Position numbers and translations under genes: made by a program. Of a stretch of 64,000 nt of DNA, positions 17,079-26,392 are shown piece by piece. The stretch lies in assembly GCF_021295095.1 (NCBI RefSeq), contig NZ_JAJLQX010000015.1, positions 1 through 64,000 of the forward strand, given 5' to 3'. The notes under the pieces are model-generated. The model saw only the letters and a program-made list of their open reading frames with translations, made no database searches and was not told the DNA's origin. The stretch's first letter is position 1. Each line of letters opens with the position of its first letter. This DNA comes from Phocaeicola oris (GTDB taxonomy: Bacteria; Bacteroidota; Bacteroidia; Bacteroidales; Bacteroidaceae).

Positions 17079-17200
17079 TCATCTCCGTCAATCGTTCAAC
17101 TCGTCCGCATGAATCGTTCAACTCGTCCGCATGAATCGTTCAACTCATCCGCATGACTTGTCCAACTCATCCGCATGAATTTCTTAACTAATCTTTATAA
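17079..17200. repeat. 22-bp-period palindromic repeat array C
   Basis: Cores start at 17079, 17101, 17123, 17145, 17167 and 17189, exactly 22 bp apart: TCATCTCCGTCA, TCGTCCGCATGA (twice), TCATCCGCATGA (twice) and TAATCTTTATAA. The middle four are near-identical and the outer two decayed. Linkers are ATCGTTCAAC (three times), CTTGTCCAAC and ATTTCTTAAC, all ending AAC. The array sits in the 432-base gap 16975-17406 between divergent genes (LicD and an outer-membrane protein). The rest of the gap holds two promoters and nothing else I can name. Confidence 0.9.
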
Positions 17201-17352
17201 AACAGATAAATTGTCTTTTCAGTCGGATAGTTTATGAAGACGAACGGGTTATTTTATGTTATAGTATTAGTTTTTAGTCGGTCAAAAAGTGCGCGAGGAG
17301 GGTGTCAGTCGGTTCTTATTATAAGCTTTAAGATTATTTTAGAAGCTATAAG

Positions 17353-17382
17353 TTTGACCTATAATCTTTTTGTGTATGTTTG
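17353..17382 (+). promoter_or_regulatory. Consensus Bacteroides promoter for the outer-membrane protein gene
   Basis: TTTG at 17353-17356, 18-base spacer, TATGTTTG at 17375-17382. The predicted transcription start (about 17389) lies after two earlier in-frame ATGs (17380 and 17386) and before the one at 17407, which supports 17407 as the true start. Confidence 0.75.
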
Positions 17383-17406
17383 CAAATGAACAAAAATAGT
17401 ACGCTT

Positions 17407-17988
17407 ATGAAAAAGATTGTTAGTATTTTATTCATGATTTGCTGCATGATGGTCGTATTACCATCGCAGGCACAGATTAAGTTTGGTGTTAAGGGAGGTC
17501 TTAACGTTACTAAACTTGATTTTAAGGAGAGCACGTTTGACGGTAAAAATAAGACCGGTTGGTTCATCGGCCCTATGGTTGATTTCAAACTTCCGGTTCT
17601 TGGATTGGGAATGGATGCTGCTGCGCTCTATTCACAAAATGATTTGGCTGTTTCGACCTCAAACGGTGAAGCTACGTTACAACAGAAGACGTTGGAATGT
17701 CCTATTAATTTAAAATATAACTTCGGGCTTGGTAATTCTCTTGGTTTCTATTTGGCTGCCGGTCCGCAGTTCGGATTTAATATAGGCGATAAAGACTTCG
17801 GGGAATTTGTTAATGATTTCAAGTTGAAAGGCAGCGAGGTTACTTTTAATGTAGGAGGCGGTGTCCGTTTGATTGATCATTTGCAAATAGGTGTAGGGTA
17901 TAATTTCTCTATCAGCAAAGTTAATAAGGATAATAAGTACGAAGTAAACAAGAATACGTGGCAGGTTACTGCTGCTTTTTTATTTTAA
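17407..17988 (+). CDS. Outer-membrane beta-barrel protein (OmpX/porin-family type)
   Basis: 193 residues from the ATG at 17407. A signal peptide MKKIVSILFMICCMMVVLPSQA is followed by alternating beta strands beginning QIKFGVKGGLNVTKLD, the usual first strand of the small PF13568-type barrels of Bacteroidetes, and ending WQVTAAFLF with a terminal aromatic residue as needed for assembly by BAM. No ligand or enzymatic role can be inferred. priA begins 9 bases downstream, so the two may share a transcript. Confidence 0.85.
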   Translation: MKKIVSILFMICCMMVVLPSQAQIKFGVKGGLNVTKLDFKESTFDGKNKTGWFIGPMVDFKLPVLGLGMDAAALYSQNDLAVSTSNGEATLQQKTLECPINLKYNFGLGNSLGFYLAAGPQFGFNIGDKDFGEFVNDFKLKGSEVTFNVGGGVRLIDHLQIGVGYNFSISKVNKDNKYEVNKNTWQVTAAFLF

Positions 17989-17997
17989 TGTGAGAGA

Positions 17998-20457
17998 TTG
18001 AAACAGTTTGTTAATGTTATAGTGCCGTTGCCGATAGCCGGTCTGTACACTTATTCCGTTCCGAAAGAAATGGAAGGTCAGGTACAGGTCGGTTGTCGTG
18101 TTATTGTACCTTTCGGAAAGAAGAAGTTCTACACGGCAGTAATTATTAAGGTGCATCACATAGCTCCGGAAGGTTATAAGACGAAAGATATTGAAGAAGT
18201 GCTCGATTCCAGCCCTATCTTATATGCGTATCAGTTTGATTTCTGGAAGTGGATAGCGTCGTACTATTTATGTACGGTGGGCGATGTGCTGAAAGCAGCT
18301 TTACCTTCAGGAATGAAGTTGGCAAGTGAGACAAGAGTTATTTGTAATACGGATTATGAGGCGGATGTACCTTTGACAGAAAAGGAACAGCAGATATTGA
18401 ATGTGCTTGAAAAAGATAAGGAGTTGATGTTGAATCAGTTGGAACGTATGACAGGTTTAAAGAACCTGTTATCGGGCATCAATTCTTTATTGGATAAAGG
18501 GGCTATATATGTGAAAGAAGAGATAAAGCGGACTTATAAACCAAAGCTGGAAGCTCGTGTCCGACTGAAGGGAACCCCGACAGAACAGCAATTGTATATA
18601 TTGTTTGATGTATTGAGCAGGGCACCTAAGCAATTGAACCTGTTGATGAAATATATCGAACTTTCGAAATGGACAAGTGGCTCAGAGAATCTGTTAGAGG
18701 TAACGAAAAATAATCTGTTGGAGCAGGCAAATGCATCTGCTACTCATTTGAAAGGATTGGTTGATAAAGGCATTTTTCAAATTTACTTTCAAGAGATTGG
18801 GCGATTAAAGAAGAACAGTAAGTGGGATGCCGTATTAAACCCATTGAATACATCGCAACAAGCTGCATATCAAACTATAAAAGAACGTTTTGAAGAGAAA
18901 GATGTCTGTCTTCTGCACGGAGTGACATCCAGTGGAAAAACGGAAATCTATATTCATTTAATCAATGAAGCAATTCTGCGGGGAAAACAAGTGCTTTATC
19001 TGTTGCCAGAGATAGCTTTGACCACTCAGATTACGGAACGTTTGTATCGTGTGTTCGGAGATAAGTTGGGTGTGTATCATTCTAAATATCCGGACGCTGA
19101 GCGTGTTGAAGTCTGGCAAAAACAGTTGAGCAAACACCCGTATCAAGTGATTCTCGGAGTGCGCTCATCCATATTTCTGCCTTTTCAGAATTTGGGACTT
19201 GTCATTATTGATGAGGAACATGAGAATACGTATAAACAACAGGATCCGGCTCCGCGCTATCATGCACGGAGTGCAGCTATCATGTTGGCTCATTCGTTTG
19301 GAGCAAAGGTGCTTTTGGGTACAGCAACTCCAAGTATTGAAAGTTATTTCAATGCCATGACCGGTAAATATGGAATGGTTGAATTGCAAGAGCGTTACAA
19401 AGACATGGAGCTTCCGGAGATTGAAGTTGTTGACACGAAGGAATTGGCTCGGAAAAAGATGATGGCCGGACCGTTTTCTCCTCGTTTGATTGAGGAAATG
19501 AAGAAAGCGCTTGAGAATAATCAGCAAGTTATTTTATTTCTTAATCGGAGAGGTTTTGCTCCGATGATAGAATGCAATGTCTGCGGATGGGTTCCAAGGT
19601 GTGAACATTGCGATGTGAGTCTCACTTATCACCGAGGATTGAAGCAATTGACTTGTCATTACTGCGGATGCTCCTATTCTGTACCGGAAGTATGCCCGGC
19701 ATGTGGCAGTACCGACTTGGTTAACAGGGGATTTGGTACGGAACGTATTGAAGATAATGTGAAAGAAATCTTCCCTAAGGCAAAAGTTGTCCGCATGGAC
19801 TTGGATACAGCGAAGAGTCGTACAGCTTATGAGCGGATTATCTCTGATTTTGCGGAAGGTAGAACAGATATTCTTATTGGAACACAGATGGTTTCGAAAG
19901 GACTGGATTTTGATCGTGTCAGTGTGGTAGGTATTATAAATGCGGATAGCATGTTAAATTATCCTGATTTTCGAAGTCATGAGCGGGCGTTCCAATTGAT
20001 GGCTCAAGTGGCAGGACGAGCGGGGAGAAAAGGGAAACGTGGGCTGGTAATCCTTCAGACCAAGTCGCCGGATATGCCGGTAATCAAACAAGTGGTAGAG
20101 AACAATTACGATGATATGTATAATGACCAGTTGGCCGAACGTCAACTTTTCAGGTATCCTCCATATAATCGTTTGATTTATGTCTACTTGAAACATAAAA
20201 AGGAGAATATCCTTAATCAGGCAGCCGAAGAGATGGGCAATATGTTACGGGGTGGCATGGGAGAACGCATTCTTGGTCCGGACAAACCACTTGTTGCCCG
20301 AGTACAGACTTGGTTTATTAAAAAGATAATGATAAAGATAGAACCTCAAGCATCCATGATCAAAGTTCGAAAGTATCTATTGTTTGTTCAATCACAACTT
20401 TTGCTGGATGACCGGTTCCGTGGCTTACAGGTTTATTATGATGTAGACCCTCAGTAA
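17998..20457 (+). CDS. priA: Primosomal protein N', replication-restart helicase
   Basis: 819 residues. PriA reloads the replisome at stalled forks. The N-terminal DNA-binding domain starts at KQFVNVIVPLPIAGLYTYSVP; Walker A GVTSSGKT is near 305-312, the DEEH box near 404-407, and eight zinc-binding cysteines (CNVC, CEHC, CHYC, CPAC) near 526-572. The only plausible start is TTG at 17998: the in-frame upstream codon TAA lies only 9 bases before it, and the next in-frame ATG would cut into the conserved N-terminus. It converges on the PgpH-like gene with one base between the stops. Confidence 0.95.
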   Translation: MKQFVNVIVPLPIAGLYTYSVPKEMEGQVQVGCRVIVPFGKKKFYTAVIIKVHHIAPEGYKTKDIEEVLDSSPILYAYQFDFWKWIASYYLCTVGDVLKAALPSGMKLASETRVICNTDYEADVPLTEKEQQILNVLEKDKELMLNQLERMTGLKNLLSGINSLLDKGAIYVKEEIKRTYKPKLEARVRLKGTPTEQQLYILFDVLSRAPKQLNLLMKYIELSKWTSGSENLLEVTKNNLLEQANASATHLKGLVDKGIFQIYFQEIGRLKKNSKWDAVLNPLNTSQQAAYQTIKERFEEKDVCLLHGVTSSGKTEIYIHLINEAILRGKQVLYLLPEIALTTQITERLYRVFGDKLGVYHSKYPDAERVEVWQKQLSKHPYQVILGVRSSIFLPFQNLGLVIIDEEHENTYKQQDPAPRYHARSAAIMLAHSFGAKVLLGTATPSIESYFNAMTGKYGMVELQERYKDMELPEIEVVDTKELARKKMMAGPFSPRLIEEMKKALENNQQVILFLNRRGFAPMIECNVCGWVPRCEHCDVSLTYHRGLKQLTCHYCGCSYSVPEVCPACGSTDLVNRGFGTERIEDNVKEIFPKAKVVRMDLDTAKSRTAYERIISDFAEGRTDILIGTQMVSKGLDFDRVSVVGIINADSMLNYPDFRSHERAFQLMAQVAGRAGRKGKRGLVILQTKSPDMPVIKQVVENNYDDMYNDQLAERQLFRYPPYNRLIYVYLKHKKENILNQAAEEMGNMLRGGMGERILGPDKPLVARVQTWFIKKIMIKIEPQASMIKVRKYLLFVQSQLLLDDRFRGLQVYYDVDPQ

Positions 20458-20458
20458 G

Positions 20459-22567
20459 TTATTTCTTCTCTTCGTTTTCTTTTTCATTCGGTACCTCAAG
20501 CAGCTTTGTGTCACCTTTTAATTCCGGATAACTGATTCGTGTATGGTACATCGTCTTCAGTTTTTCCTTGAAAAGTTCTTTGACATTAGCTATATCGGCA
20601 AAAGTGATAGGACATTCTTTAAAGAAACCTTCATCCACCTGAGCATCAATAATTTTATCCACCAAATTACTGATGCTTTCCTCGGTATATTCTTTTAGAC
20701 TGCGTGAAGTAGCTTCTATGGCGTCAGCCATCATCAGAATGGCTTGTTCTTTCGTGTACGGATTTGGTCCCGGATAACGGAACGGTGTATCATCTATTTC
20801 TTCGTTCGGATGCTCATTTTTATACATGATATAGAAATACTTTGTAACTCCGCGTCCGTGATGGGTAGGGATAAAGTTCTTTACCTCAAGCGGCAAGCGA
20901 TGTTTTTCTGCTAATTTATATCCGTCGGTAACATGACTGATAATAATCTTAGCACTCTGCATGTAGGTTAATTTCTTATGTGGATTGAATCCCGACTGAT
21001 TTTCTGTAAAGAAAGCCGGATTGACCATTTTTCCGATATCATGATATAATGCTCCGGTACGAACTAACTGGGCTTTGGCACCAATCTTGTTTGCGGCTGC
21101 AGCAGCCAAGTTGGACATTTGAAGTGAGTGCTGGAATGTGCCCGGCGCAACTTCTGAAAGCTCGCGAAGCAAAGGATTATTGATATTTGACAACTCGACC
21201 AATGTAACGTTGGAAGTGAAGCCGAATAGCTTTTCTACCAGATAGAGCAAAGGGTAGGTGAACAACAATAATACACTGTTAATGACAAAGTAAACATACA
21301 TGCCAATGTTGAGGTTCAGCGTTCCTGACTGACGCGTCAGCTCAAGAGAAAAATAAGTCAGGCAGTAGCTTCCTAACACAATGAAAGCCGACTGAAAAAG
21401 TTGCGATCGTTGCGACAATTCACGTAAACTGAATATAGCCGCATAACTTGCCACTATCTGAAGCATAATGAAGTCTACTTGGTTATGTAACGGGATGGAA
21501 CTTAACAATATAATGATTATTTGAGCGGCCATAGCCGTTCGAGAATCAAGGAATATACTGATAAAGATGGCGCTCATAGCGAATGGCACCACATAGATGC
21601 TTACTATGTTATGTTGTAATGCAAATGCGGCGATCACGGGGAAAATTATTATCAGCGAGATCAGTAGCAACATAGTATTCTTTTTTTGATAATATTCTTT
21701 GCGGAACAGCTCTAAATATATCATGAAGATCATCAATAGAATACCGACAAATAAAGCTTGACCGATGGTCATGATCTGTTTCTCTTTCAGGGAACTGCTT
21801 CTGTTTGACCATTCTTTTTTTAATGATTCCAAGATGTTGAATGTCTGTTCATTGACAATTTCGCCACGATCGATGATTTTCTGACCATTCAGTACATAAC
21901 CGTTTGCCCATGATACCGTGGAGAGTAAGTCTTTCTTTGCTTCTTCCGATTTGTCTGCATTGTAAACTAAGTTAGGAGTGATGTAGTCGTTTAAGTCGCA
22001 TTGTTGAAGAATTTCTTTTTTGTAATGTGTGGTATCAGCTTCTAACAACTGTTCATAGGCCTGTTTTGAACTAAGAAACTGACTTAGAGAGAAACTAATG
22101 GCTGTATTCTCGTTGACCAAGCGGATAGATTTCACATTGTTCTTTTCCATTTGCTCTAAGTCAGTCACCGAAATAATACCGTCCTGATAAATCATGTGGA
22201 GCATACGCTCTATGTAAAAATAGTATTCGTGGTTGGGCAACTTTTTCTTCAACACCTTCTCATAGTCCGCCTTCAGTTTTGACAGCATATCTTTTTCTAC
22301 ACTATTATCAATGTGAAAGTATGGCTGATATTGTGTCATGATGCTGTCCTGCTCTTTTTGGACTTGTTCATCATTTTTGTAGATAGGGAAGTCGAACATC
22401 GCTTGGAGTAATCCGTACCGCCATGGGCGATTTATCTCAAACTGATAGTTAAAGCTGCTTCCTTTGGGCAGAAAGTAGACAATAACCGTCACCGCGAAGA
22501 CAAATATAAGGATCTTATATAGAAAATCTTTGCTGAAGATTTTTCTTTTCTTATCGGAACTTCTCAT
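20459..22567 (-). CDS. 7TM-HD family phosphodiesterase (PgpH-like)
   Basis: 702 residues. One N-terminal membrane helix (about 15-32) is followed by an extracytoplasmic 7TMR-HDED domain (about 35-270), a block of seven or so membrane helices (about 275-455) and a cytoplasmic HD domain. HSLQMSNLAAAAA and LYHDIGK near 503-510 give the metal-binding His/Asp pairs. The domain order is that of PgpH, which hydrolyses cyclic di-AMP; this activity is inferred from the family, not shown. It probably turns an outside signal into second-messenger breakdown. The end is highly charged (NEKENEEKK). Confidence 0.88.
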   Translation of the reverse strand: MRSSDKKRKIFSKDFLYKILIFVFAVTVIVYFLPKGSSFNYQFEINRPWRYGLLQAMFDFPIYKNDEQVQKEQDSIMTQYQPYFHIDNSVEKDMLSKLKADYEKVLKKKLPNHEYYFYIERMLHMIYQDGIISVTDLEQMEKNNVKSIRLVNENTAISFSLSQFLSSKQAYEQLLEADTTHYKKEILQQCDLNDYITPNLVYNADKSEEAKKDLLSTVSWANGYVLNGQKIIDRGEIVNEQTFNILESLKKEWSNRSSSLKEKQIMTIGQALFVGILLMIFMIYLELFRKEYYQKKNTMLLLISLIIIFPVIAAFALQHNIVSIYVVPFAMSAIFISIFLDSRTAMAAQIIIILLSSIPLHNQVDFIMLQIVASYAAIFSLRELSQRSQLFQSAFIVLGSYCLTYFSLELTRQSGTLNLNIGMYVYFVINSVLLLFTYPLLYLVEKLFGFTSNVTLVELSNINNPLLRELSEVAPGTFQHSLQMSNLAAAAANKIGAKAQLVRTGALYHDIGKMVNPAFFTENQSGFNPHKKLTYMQSAKIIISHVTDGYKLAEKHRLPLEVKNFIPTHHGRGVTKYFYIMYKNEHPNEEIDDTPFRYPGPNPYTKEQAILMMADAIEATSRSLKEYTEESISNLVDKIIDAQVDEGFFKECPITFADIANVKELFKEKLKTMYHTRISYPELKGDTKLLEVPNEKENEEKK

Positions 22568-22617
22568 AATAATTATTTATTTTGGTCGCAAATTACGAAA
22601 AAATCGGGAATTTAGAT

Positions 22618-22625
22618 TAAATTTG
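22618..22625 (+). promoter_or_regulatory. -7 box for gltX
   Basis: TAAATTTG, fitting TAnnTTTG, is 26 bases upstream of the gltX ATG. No clear -33 box. Confidence 0.55.
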
Positions 22626-22650
22626 CAACGTATTTTTATCATGGATTATA

Positions 22651-24168
22651 ATGGCTGAAAGAAAAGTTAGAGTTCGTTTTGCTCCGAGTCCGACAGGACC
22701 GTTGCATATTGGTGGTGTTCGTACAGCGTTGTATAACTATTTGTTTGCAAAACAGCATGGAGGTGATCTCATTTTCAGAATAGAAGATACAGATTCGAAT
22801 CGCTTTGTGCCGGGAGCGGAAGATTATATATTGGAATCTTTCAAATGGTTGGGTATCAAGTTCGATGAGGGTGTTGGCTTTGGTGGAAGTTACGGACCTT
22901 ACCGTCAATCGGAACGCCGTGATATATATAAGAAGTATGTTCAGGTCTTGCTGGATAATGGAACGGCATACATTGCTTTTGATACGCCTGAAGAGTTGGA
23001 TAAAAAACGTGAGGAGATTAAAAACTTTCAATATGATGCTACTACCCGTATGTCAATGCGTAATTCGCTCTCTCTCTCAAATGAAGAGGTTGATTCGTTG
23101 ATTGCTGCCGGTAATCAGTATGTTGTTCGTTTTAAGATAGAGCCGAATATAGATGTTCATGTACAAGATATTATTAGGGGTGATGTGGTTATTAACTCAT
23201 CTATACTGGACGATAAAGTGCTTTATAAGTCGGCCGACGAGTTGCCCACTTATCATTTGGCAAATATTGTTGATGACCATTTGATGGAGGTTACACACGT
23301 TATCCGCGGTGAGGAGTGGCTTCCGTCAGCTCCTTTACATGTCTTGCTTTATAAAGCTTTCGGATGGGAAGATACAATGCCTCAGTTTGCGCATCTACCG
23401 TTGTTGCTTAAGCCGGAAGGTAACGGAAAACTGAGTAAGCGTGACGGTGATCGTCTCGGTTTCCCTGTATTTCCATTGGAATGGCATGATCCGAAGACGG
23501 GAGAAAAGTCTTCAGGTTATCGGGAGGCAGGTTATCTGCCGGAGGCTGTATTGAACTTCCTGGCACTTTTGGGGTGGAATCCGGGAAATGATCAGGAGAT
23601 TCTTTCGATGGATGAGTTGATCAGCATGTTCCGTCTGGAACATTGTAGTAAGTCGGGAGCTCGTTTCGACTATGAGAAAGCGAAGTGGTTTAACCACGAA
23701 TACATATTGCTCATGGATGATGAAAAGTTGGCCGATTTGTTCACCCCTATGATGAAAGAACATGATATAGAGGCTCCGCGCGAAAAAGTTGTTACGGTTC
23801 TTGGAATGATGAAAGAGCGGGTTAGTTTTGTGAAAGATTTGTGGGACACCTGCAAGTTCTTCTTTATTGCTCCGACGGAGTATGACGAGAAGACACGCAA
23901 GAAACGCTGGAAAGAAGATTCAGCTAAGTGCATGACGGAACTCGCTGATTTGCTGGAGAGTCTTAACGATTTCTCTTTGGAGAATCAGGAAAAGGTGGTT
24001 ATGAAATGGATTGAGGATAAAGGTTACAACACAGGTAACATTATGAATGCTTTCCGTTTGACATTGGTAGGCGAAGGAAAGGGACCACACATGTTTGATA
24101 TTTCTTCAGTGCTCGGCAAGGAGGAGACTATCCGCCGTATGCGTCGTGCTATAGATATACTAAAATAG
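22651..24168 (+). CDS. gltX: Glutamyl-tRNA synthetase
   Basis: 505 residues of class I aminoacyl-tRNA synthetase, charging tRNA-Glu with glutamate. HIGH motif appears as [11 protein letters not shown] (12-22) and the KMSKS equivalent as KLSKRDGD (about 260-267). The C-terminal anticodon-binding region is present, and the length is normal for the bacterial enzyme. waaA follows 19 bases later, so they are probably co-transcribed. Confidence 0.96.
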   Translation: MAERKVRVRFAPSPTGPLHIGGVRTALYNYLFAKQHGGDLIFRIEDTDSNRFVPGAEDYILESFKWLGIKFDEGVGFGGSYGPYRQSERRDIYKKYVQVLLDNGTAYIAFDTPEELDKKREEIKNFQYDATTRMSMRNSLSLSNEEVDSLIAAGNQYVVRFKIEPNIDVHVQDIIRGDVVINSSILDDKVLYKSADELPTYHLANIVDDHLMEVTHVIRGEEWLPSAPLHVLLYKAFGWEDTMPQFAHLPLLLKPEGNGKLSKRDGDRLGFPVFPLEWHDPKTGEKSSGYREAGYLPEAVLNFLALLGWNPGNDQEILSMDELISMFRLEHCSKSGARFDYEKAKWFNHEYILLMDDEKLADLFTPMMKEHDIEAPREKVVTVLGMMKERVSFVKDLWDTCKFFFIAPTEYDEKTRKKRWKEDSAKCMTELADLLESLNDFSLENQEKVVMKWIEDKGYNTGNIMNAFRLTLVGEGKGPHMFDISSVLGKEETIRRMRRAIDILK

Positions 24169-24187
24169 GACGAAAAGCAGTAGGCGA

Positions 24188-25411
24188 ATGTATAATTTTG
24201 CGATATTATTATATTTATTAGGGGTGAAAATTGCTGCTTTCTTTCAGCCGAAGTCAAAAGCAGCGAGAATGGTGAAGGGGCATCAGGAGGTATTCTCTTT
24301 GTTAAAGGAGAAGATTGATCCGAATGCCCGCTATCTTTGGTTTCATGCAGCATCGTTGGGAGAGTTTGAACAGGGACGTCCCTTGATAGAATGGATTCGG
24401 ACGAACTATCCGGAATATAAAATTCTTCAGACATTCTTTTCGCCTTCAGGCTATGAAGTGCGTAAAGATTATAAGGGAGCCGACGTGGTGTGCTATTTAC
24501 CTTTCGATACTCCGCGTAACGCTCGTCGTTTTGTTGAGCTTGCCCATCCGTATATGGCGTTCTTTATCAAGTACGAGTTCTGGCATAATTACCTGAGCCA
24601 GTTGAAAAAACGGAATGTGTTTGTGTATAGTGTCTCTTCTATCTTCCACCCAAATCAGATCTTTTTTCGTTGGTATGGTTGTTCTTATCGTAATGTACTG
24701 AAATGTTTTACAGAACTGTTTGTGCAGAATCAATGCTCGAAGGATTTGCTGAGTGGTATCAACATAAATAATACGATGATTGTGGGTGATACCCGTTTCG
24801 ATAGAGTGCTTGATATCTATAAGGCTTCTAAGCAGTTACCAATAGTTGAACAATTTAAGGGCAATAGTATGACGATGGTTGCCGGAAGTTCGTGGGGACC
24901 GGACGAAGACATCTTTATTGATTATTTTAACCGTCATCCGGAGATAAAACTCATTATAGCGCCTCATGTAGTAAACGACGCGCGTCTGACAGAAATAAAG
25001 TCGAAGTTGAGACGTACGACTGTTTTATATACTCAGGCGACCGACGAGAATGTAAAACAGGCCGATTGCCTGATTATTGATTGCTACGGCTTACTTTCGT
25101 CTATTTATCGTTATGGCGAAATAGCTTATGTGGGCGGTGGCTTCGGAGTGGGCATTCATAATGTGCTCGAAGCTGCTGTTTATGGTATTCCGGTTATCTT
25201 TGGCCCTAATAATAAGAAGTTTCGTGAGGCTCGGCATTTACTGGAGGCGAAAGGTGGTTTCGAGATTGTCGATGCAGCCGGTTATGATTTGCTCATGAAT
25301 AGGTTTCTGAAAGATAAGCATTTTCTTATTGAGGCAGGGGAGGCTGCCGGAGGGTATGTGAAGAATAATTCCGGTGCTGCTCAAAGGATTTTGGAAACAA
25401 TTGAGTTTTAG
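24188..25411 (+). CDS. waaA: 3-deoxy-D-manno-octulosonic acid (Kdo) transferase
   Basis: 407 residues, GT30 family. A membrane anchor at the N-terminus (MYNFAILLYLLGVKIAAFF) precedes the GT-B domains. WFHAASLGEFEQGRPLI near 50-67 holds the catalytic Glu of the family, followed by FFSPSGYEVRKDY; GGGFGVGIHNVLEAAVYGIPVIFGPNNKKF lies in the CMP-Kdo domain and is clear in the C-terminal third. It adds Kdo to lipid A in the inner membrane. After it, 25412-26392 is a long gene-poor stretch described under the next entries; 25412-25651 shows nothing I can name. Confidence 0.94.
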   Translation: MYNFAILLYLLGVKIAAFFQPKSKAARMVKGHQEVFSLLKEKIDPNARYLWFHAASLGEFEQGRPLIEWIRTNYPEYKILQTFFSPSGYEVRKDYKGADVVCYLPFDTPRNARRFVELAHPYMAFFIKYEFWHNYLSQLKKRNVFVYSVSSIFHPNQIFFRWYGCSYRNVLKCFTELFVQNQCSKDLLSGININNTMIVGDTRFDRVLDIYKASKQLPIVEQFKGNSMTMVAGSSWGPDEDIFIDYFNRHPEIKLIIAPHVVNDARLTEIKSKLRRTTVLYTQATDENVKQADCLIIDCYGLLSSIYRYGEIAYVGGGFGVGIHNVLEAAVYGIPVIFGPNNKKFREARHLLEAKGGFEIVDAAGYDLLMNRFLKDKHFLIEAGEAAGGYVKNNSGAAQRILETIEF

Positions 25412-25651
25412 ACAGACATAAGAATAAGACGTATTGATAAGGTGGATTCTCTTTTAGGTTATTCATTGAAATTATACCACTTACTATTCAATTTATTTTA
25501 CCATTTTGTCTTATCAATAAAGAGTCTGCTTTTTCAGGTTTTCGTACCGTGTTTCGTATTCGGGAATGAAGAATACAACCCGTTCATTTTTTTTCTTGTT
25601 ATTCGAAAAAGCGGGCTTTGGATATATCAAAACATCGTTTTGATTTTTTTT

Positions 25652-26137
25652 AGGTGTCACAGGTGTCATAGGTGTCATATAGGCTATCTCTGACACCTTC
25701 TTTAGGATTTTTGTGTTCTTTATATACTACTTTCTTTGTGGGAAATAAGTTTATTTTTGACAAACTTTTTCAAAGCTCTACTATAAGTGCTTTTTGAAAA
25801 TGTGCTTCTTTCGGGTAACCCAAAATTCCCTCTGGTGTAAATCATATCCAAGAGGATAGAGAATACTCCCCCATTGCTTTTAGTCGGCTGCATTTCCTCT
25901 ATTCTGCCGGGCAATAAGATGAACAGTGCCGCACAAAGCAAAACATCACATTCTCTATCGGTATTCGCTGCATTTATTATTGTAAGCAAAAATTGAATAA
26001 AATTGGTGTAATTACAACGGGCATGAAGGATAGTATACTAATGGGAGTTCTATTATATCTTCTTGTTAATCAATATTTTATATATTTCTTCGGTATCAGA
26101 AAGAGCCTATATGACACCTATGACACCTGTGACACCT
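25652..26137. repeat. 486-bp segment bounded by 34-bp perfect inverted repeats
   Basis: A 34-base sequence at 25652-25685 is repeated exactly, in inverted orientation, at 26104-26137. It is built of three tandem units of the form TRTGACACC plus TATAGGCT-type ends; similarity continues inward for about 15 more bases with mismatches. The layout resembles a small non-autonomous transposable element, but I see no target-site duplication outside the repeats and no transposase in the window that would match. The segment contains a minus-strand reading frame (25720-25989) described separately. Confidence 0.75.
25720..25989 (-). pseudogene. Possible relic of a DUF3987/VirE-type protein
   Basis: Up to about 89 codons. 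The stretch IINAANTDRECDVLLCAALFILLPG resembles the beginning of the DUF3987 domain found in Bacteroides primase/VirE-like proteins, in which a helix with EKDVLLL precedes a small-residue segment. What follows (SKSTYSRALKKFVKNKLISHKESSI) I do not recognise. There is no good start codon or promoter, and it lies within the inverted-repeat segment. It may be a decayed fragment or a chance reading frame. Confidence 0.25.
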
Positions 26138-26177
26138 GCGTGTTAATTAAATTTATCATCAAAATGCTGGAGAAAAG

Positions 26178-26255
26178 TGCTCCGTATGAGTTGACTAACT
26201 CATACGTATGAACAGACCAATTCATGCGTATGAATCGCTCAACTCATACGGATGA
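26178..26255. repeat. 22-bp-period palindromic repeat array D
   Basis: Four cores start at 26178, 26200, 26222 and 26244, exactly 22 bp apart: TGCTCCGTATGA, TCATACGTATGA (a perfect palindrome), TCATGCGTATGA and TCATACGGATGA. Linkers are GTTGACTAAC, ACAGACCAAT and ATCGCTCAAC. Weaker traces continue to about 26295. It lies 40 bases from the inverted-repeat segment, in the 981-base gap between the convergent waaA and gamma-carbonic-anhydrase genes. Confidence 0.85.
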
Positions 26256-26348
26256 GCGGACAAAAACTTCTGATGAATATGAAAATTCATGCAGTTCACT
26301 TTGATTGGCTATAAGCATCGGAACAGTAACCGATTATGATGGGTTACA

Positions 26349-26377
26349 AAAAAGCCGAAGATAAACTCCGGCTTTTT
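26349..26377 (-). terminator. Terminator of the aminopeptidase P/carbonic anhydrase unit
   Basis: AAAAAGCCGAAG (26349-26360) pairs with CTCCGGCTTTTT (26366-26377), one mismatch, 5-base loop. Read on the minus strand it ends in a run of six Ts and lies 16 bases after the stop at 26393. Confidence 0.88.
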
Positions 26378-26392
26378 CATGACAGAACGAAA

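Noticed and set aside
24193-24200. TAATTTTG inside the start of waaA as a promoter
   Set aside because: It would place transcription after the conserved N-terminus (MYNFAI); the gene is better read from gltX upstream.
25442-25693. Plus-strand frame after waaA
   Set aside because: The translation is a run of F, L and C residues from A/T-rich DNA and crosses into the inverted repeat; no start signal or family.
25993-26211. Plus-strand frame across the right inverted-repeat arm
   Set aside because: Part of its translation (TYDTCDTC) is just the TGACACC repeat read in frame; it also runs into array D.
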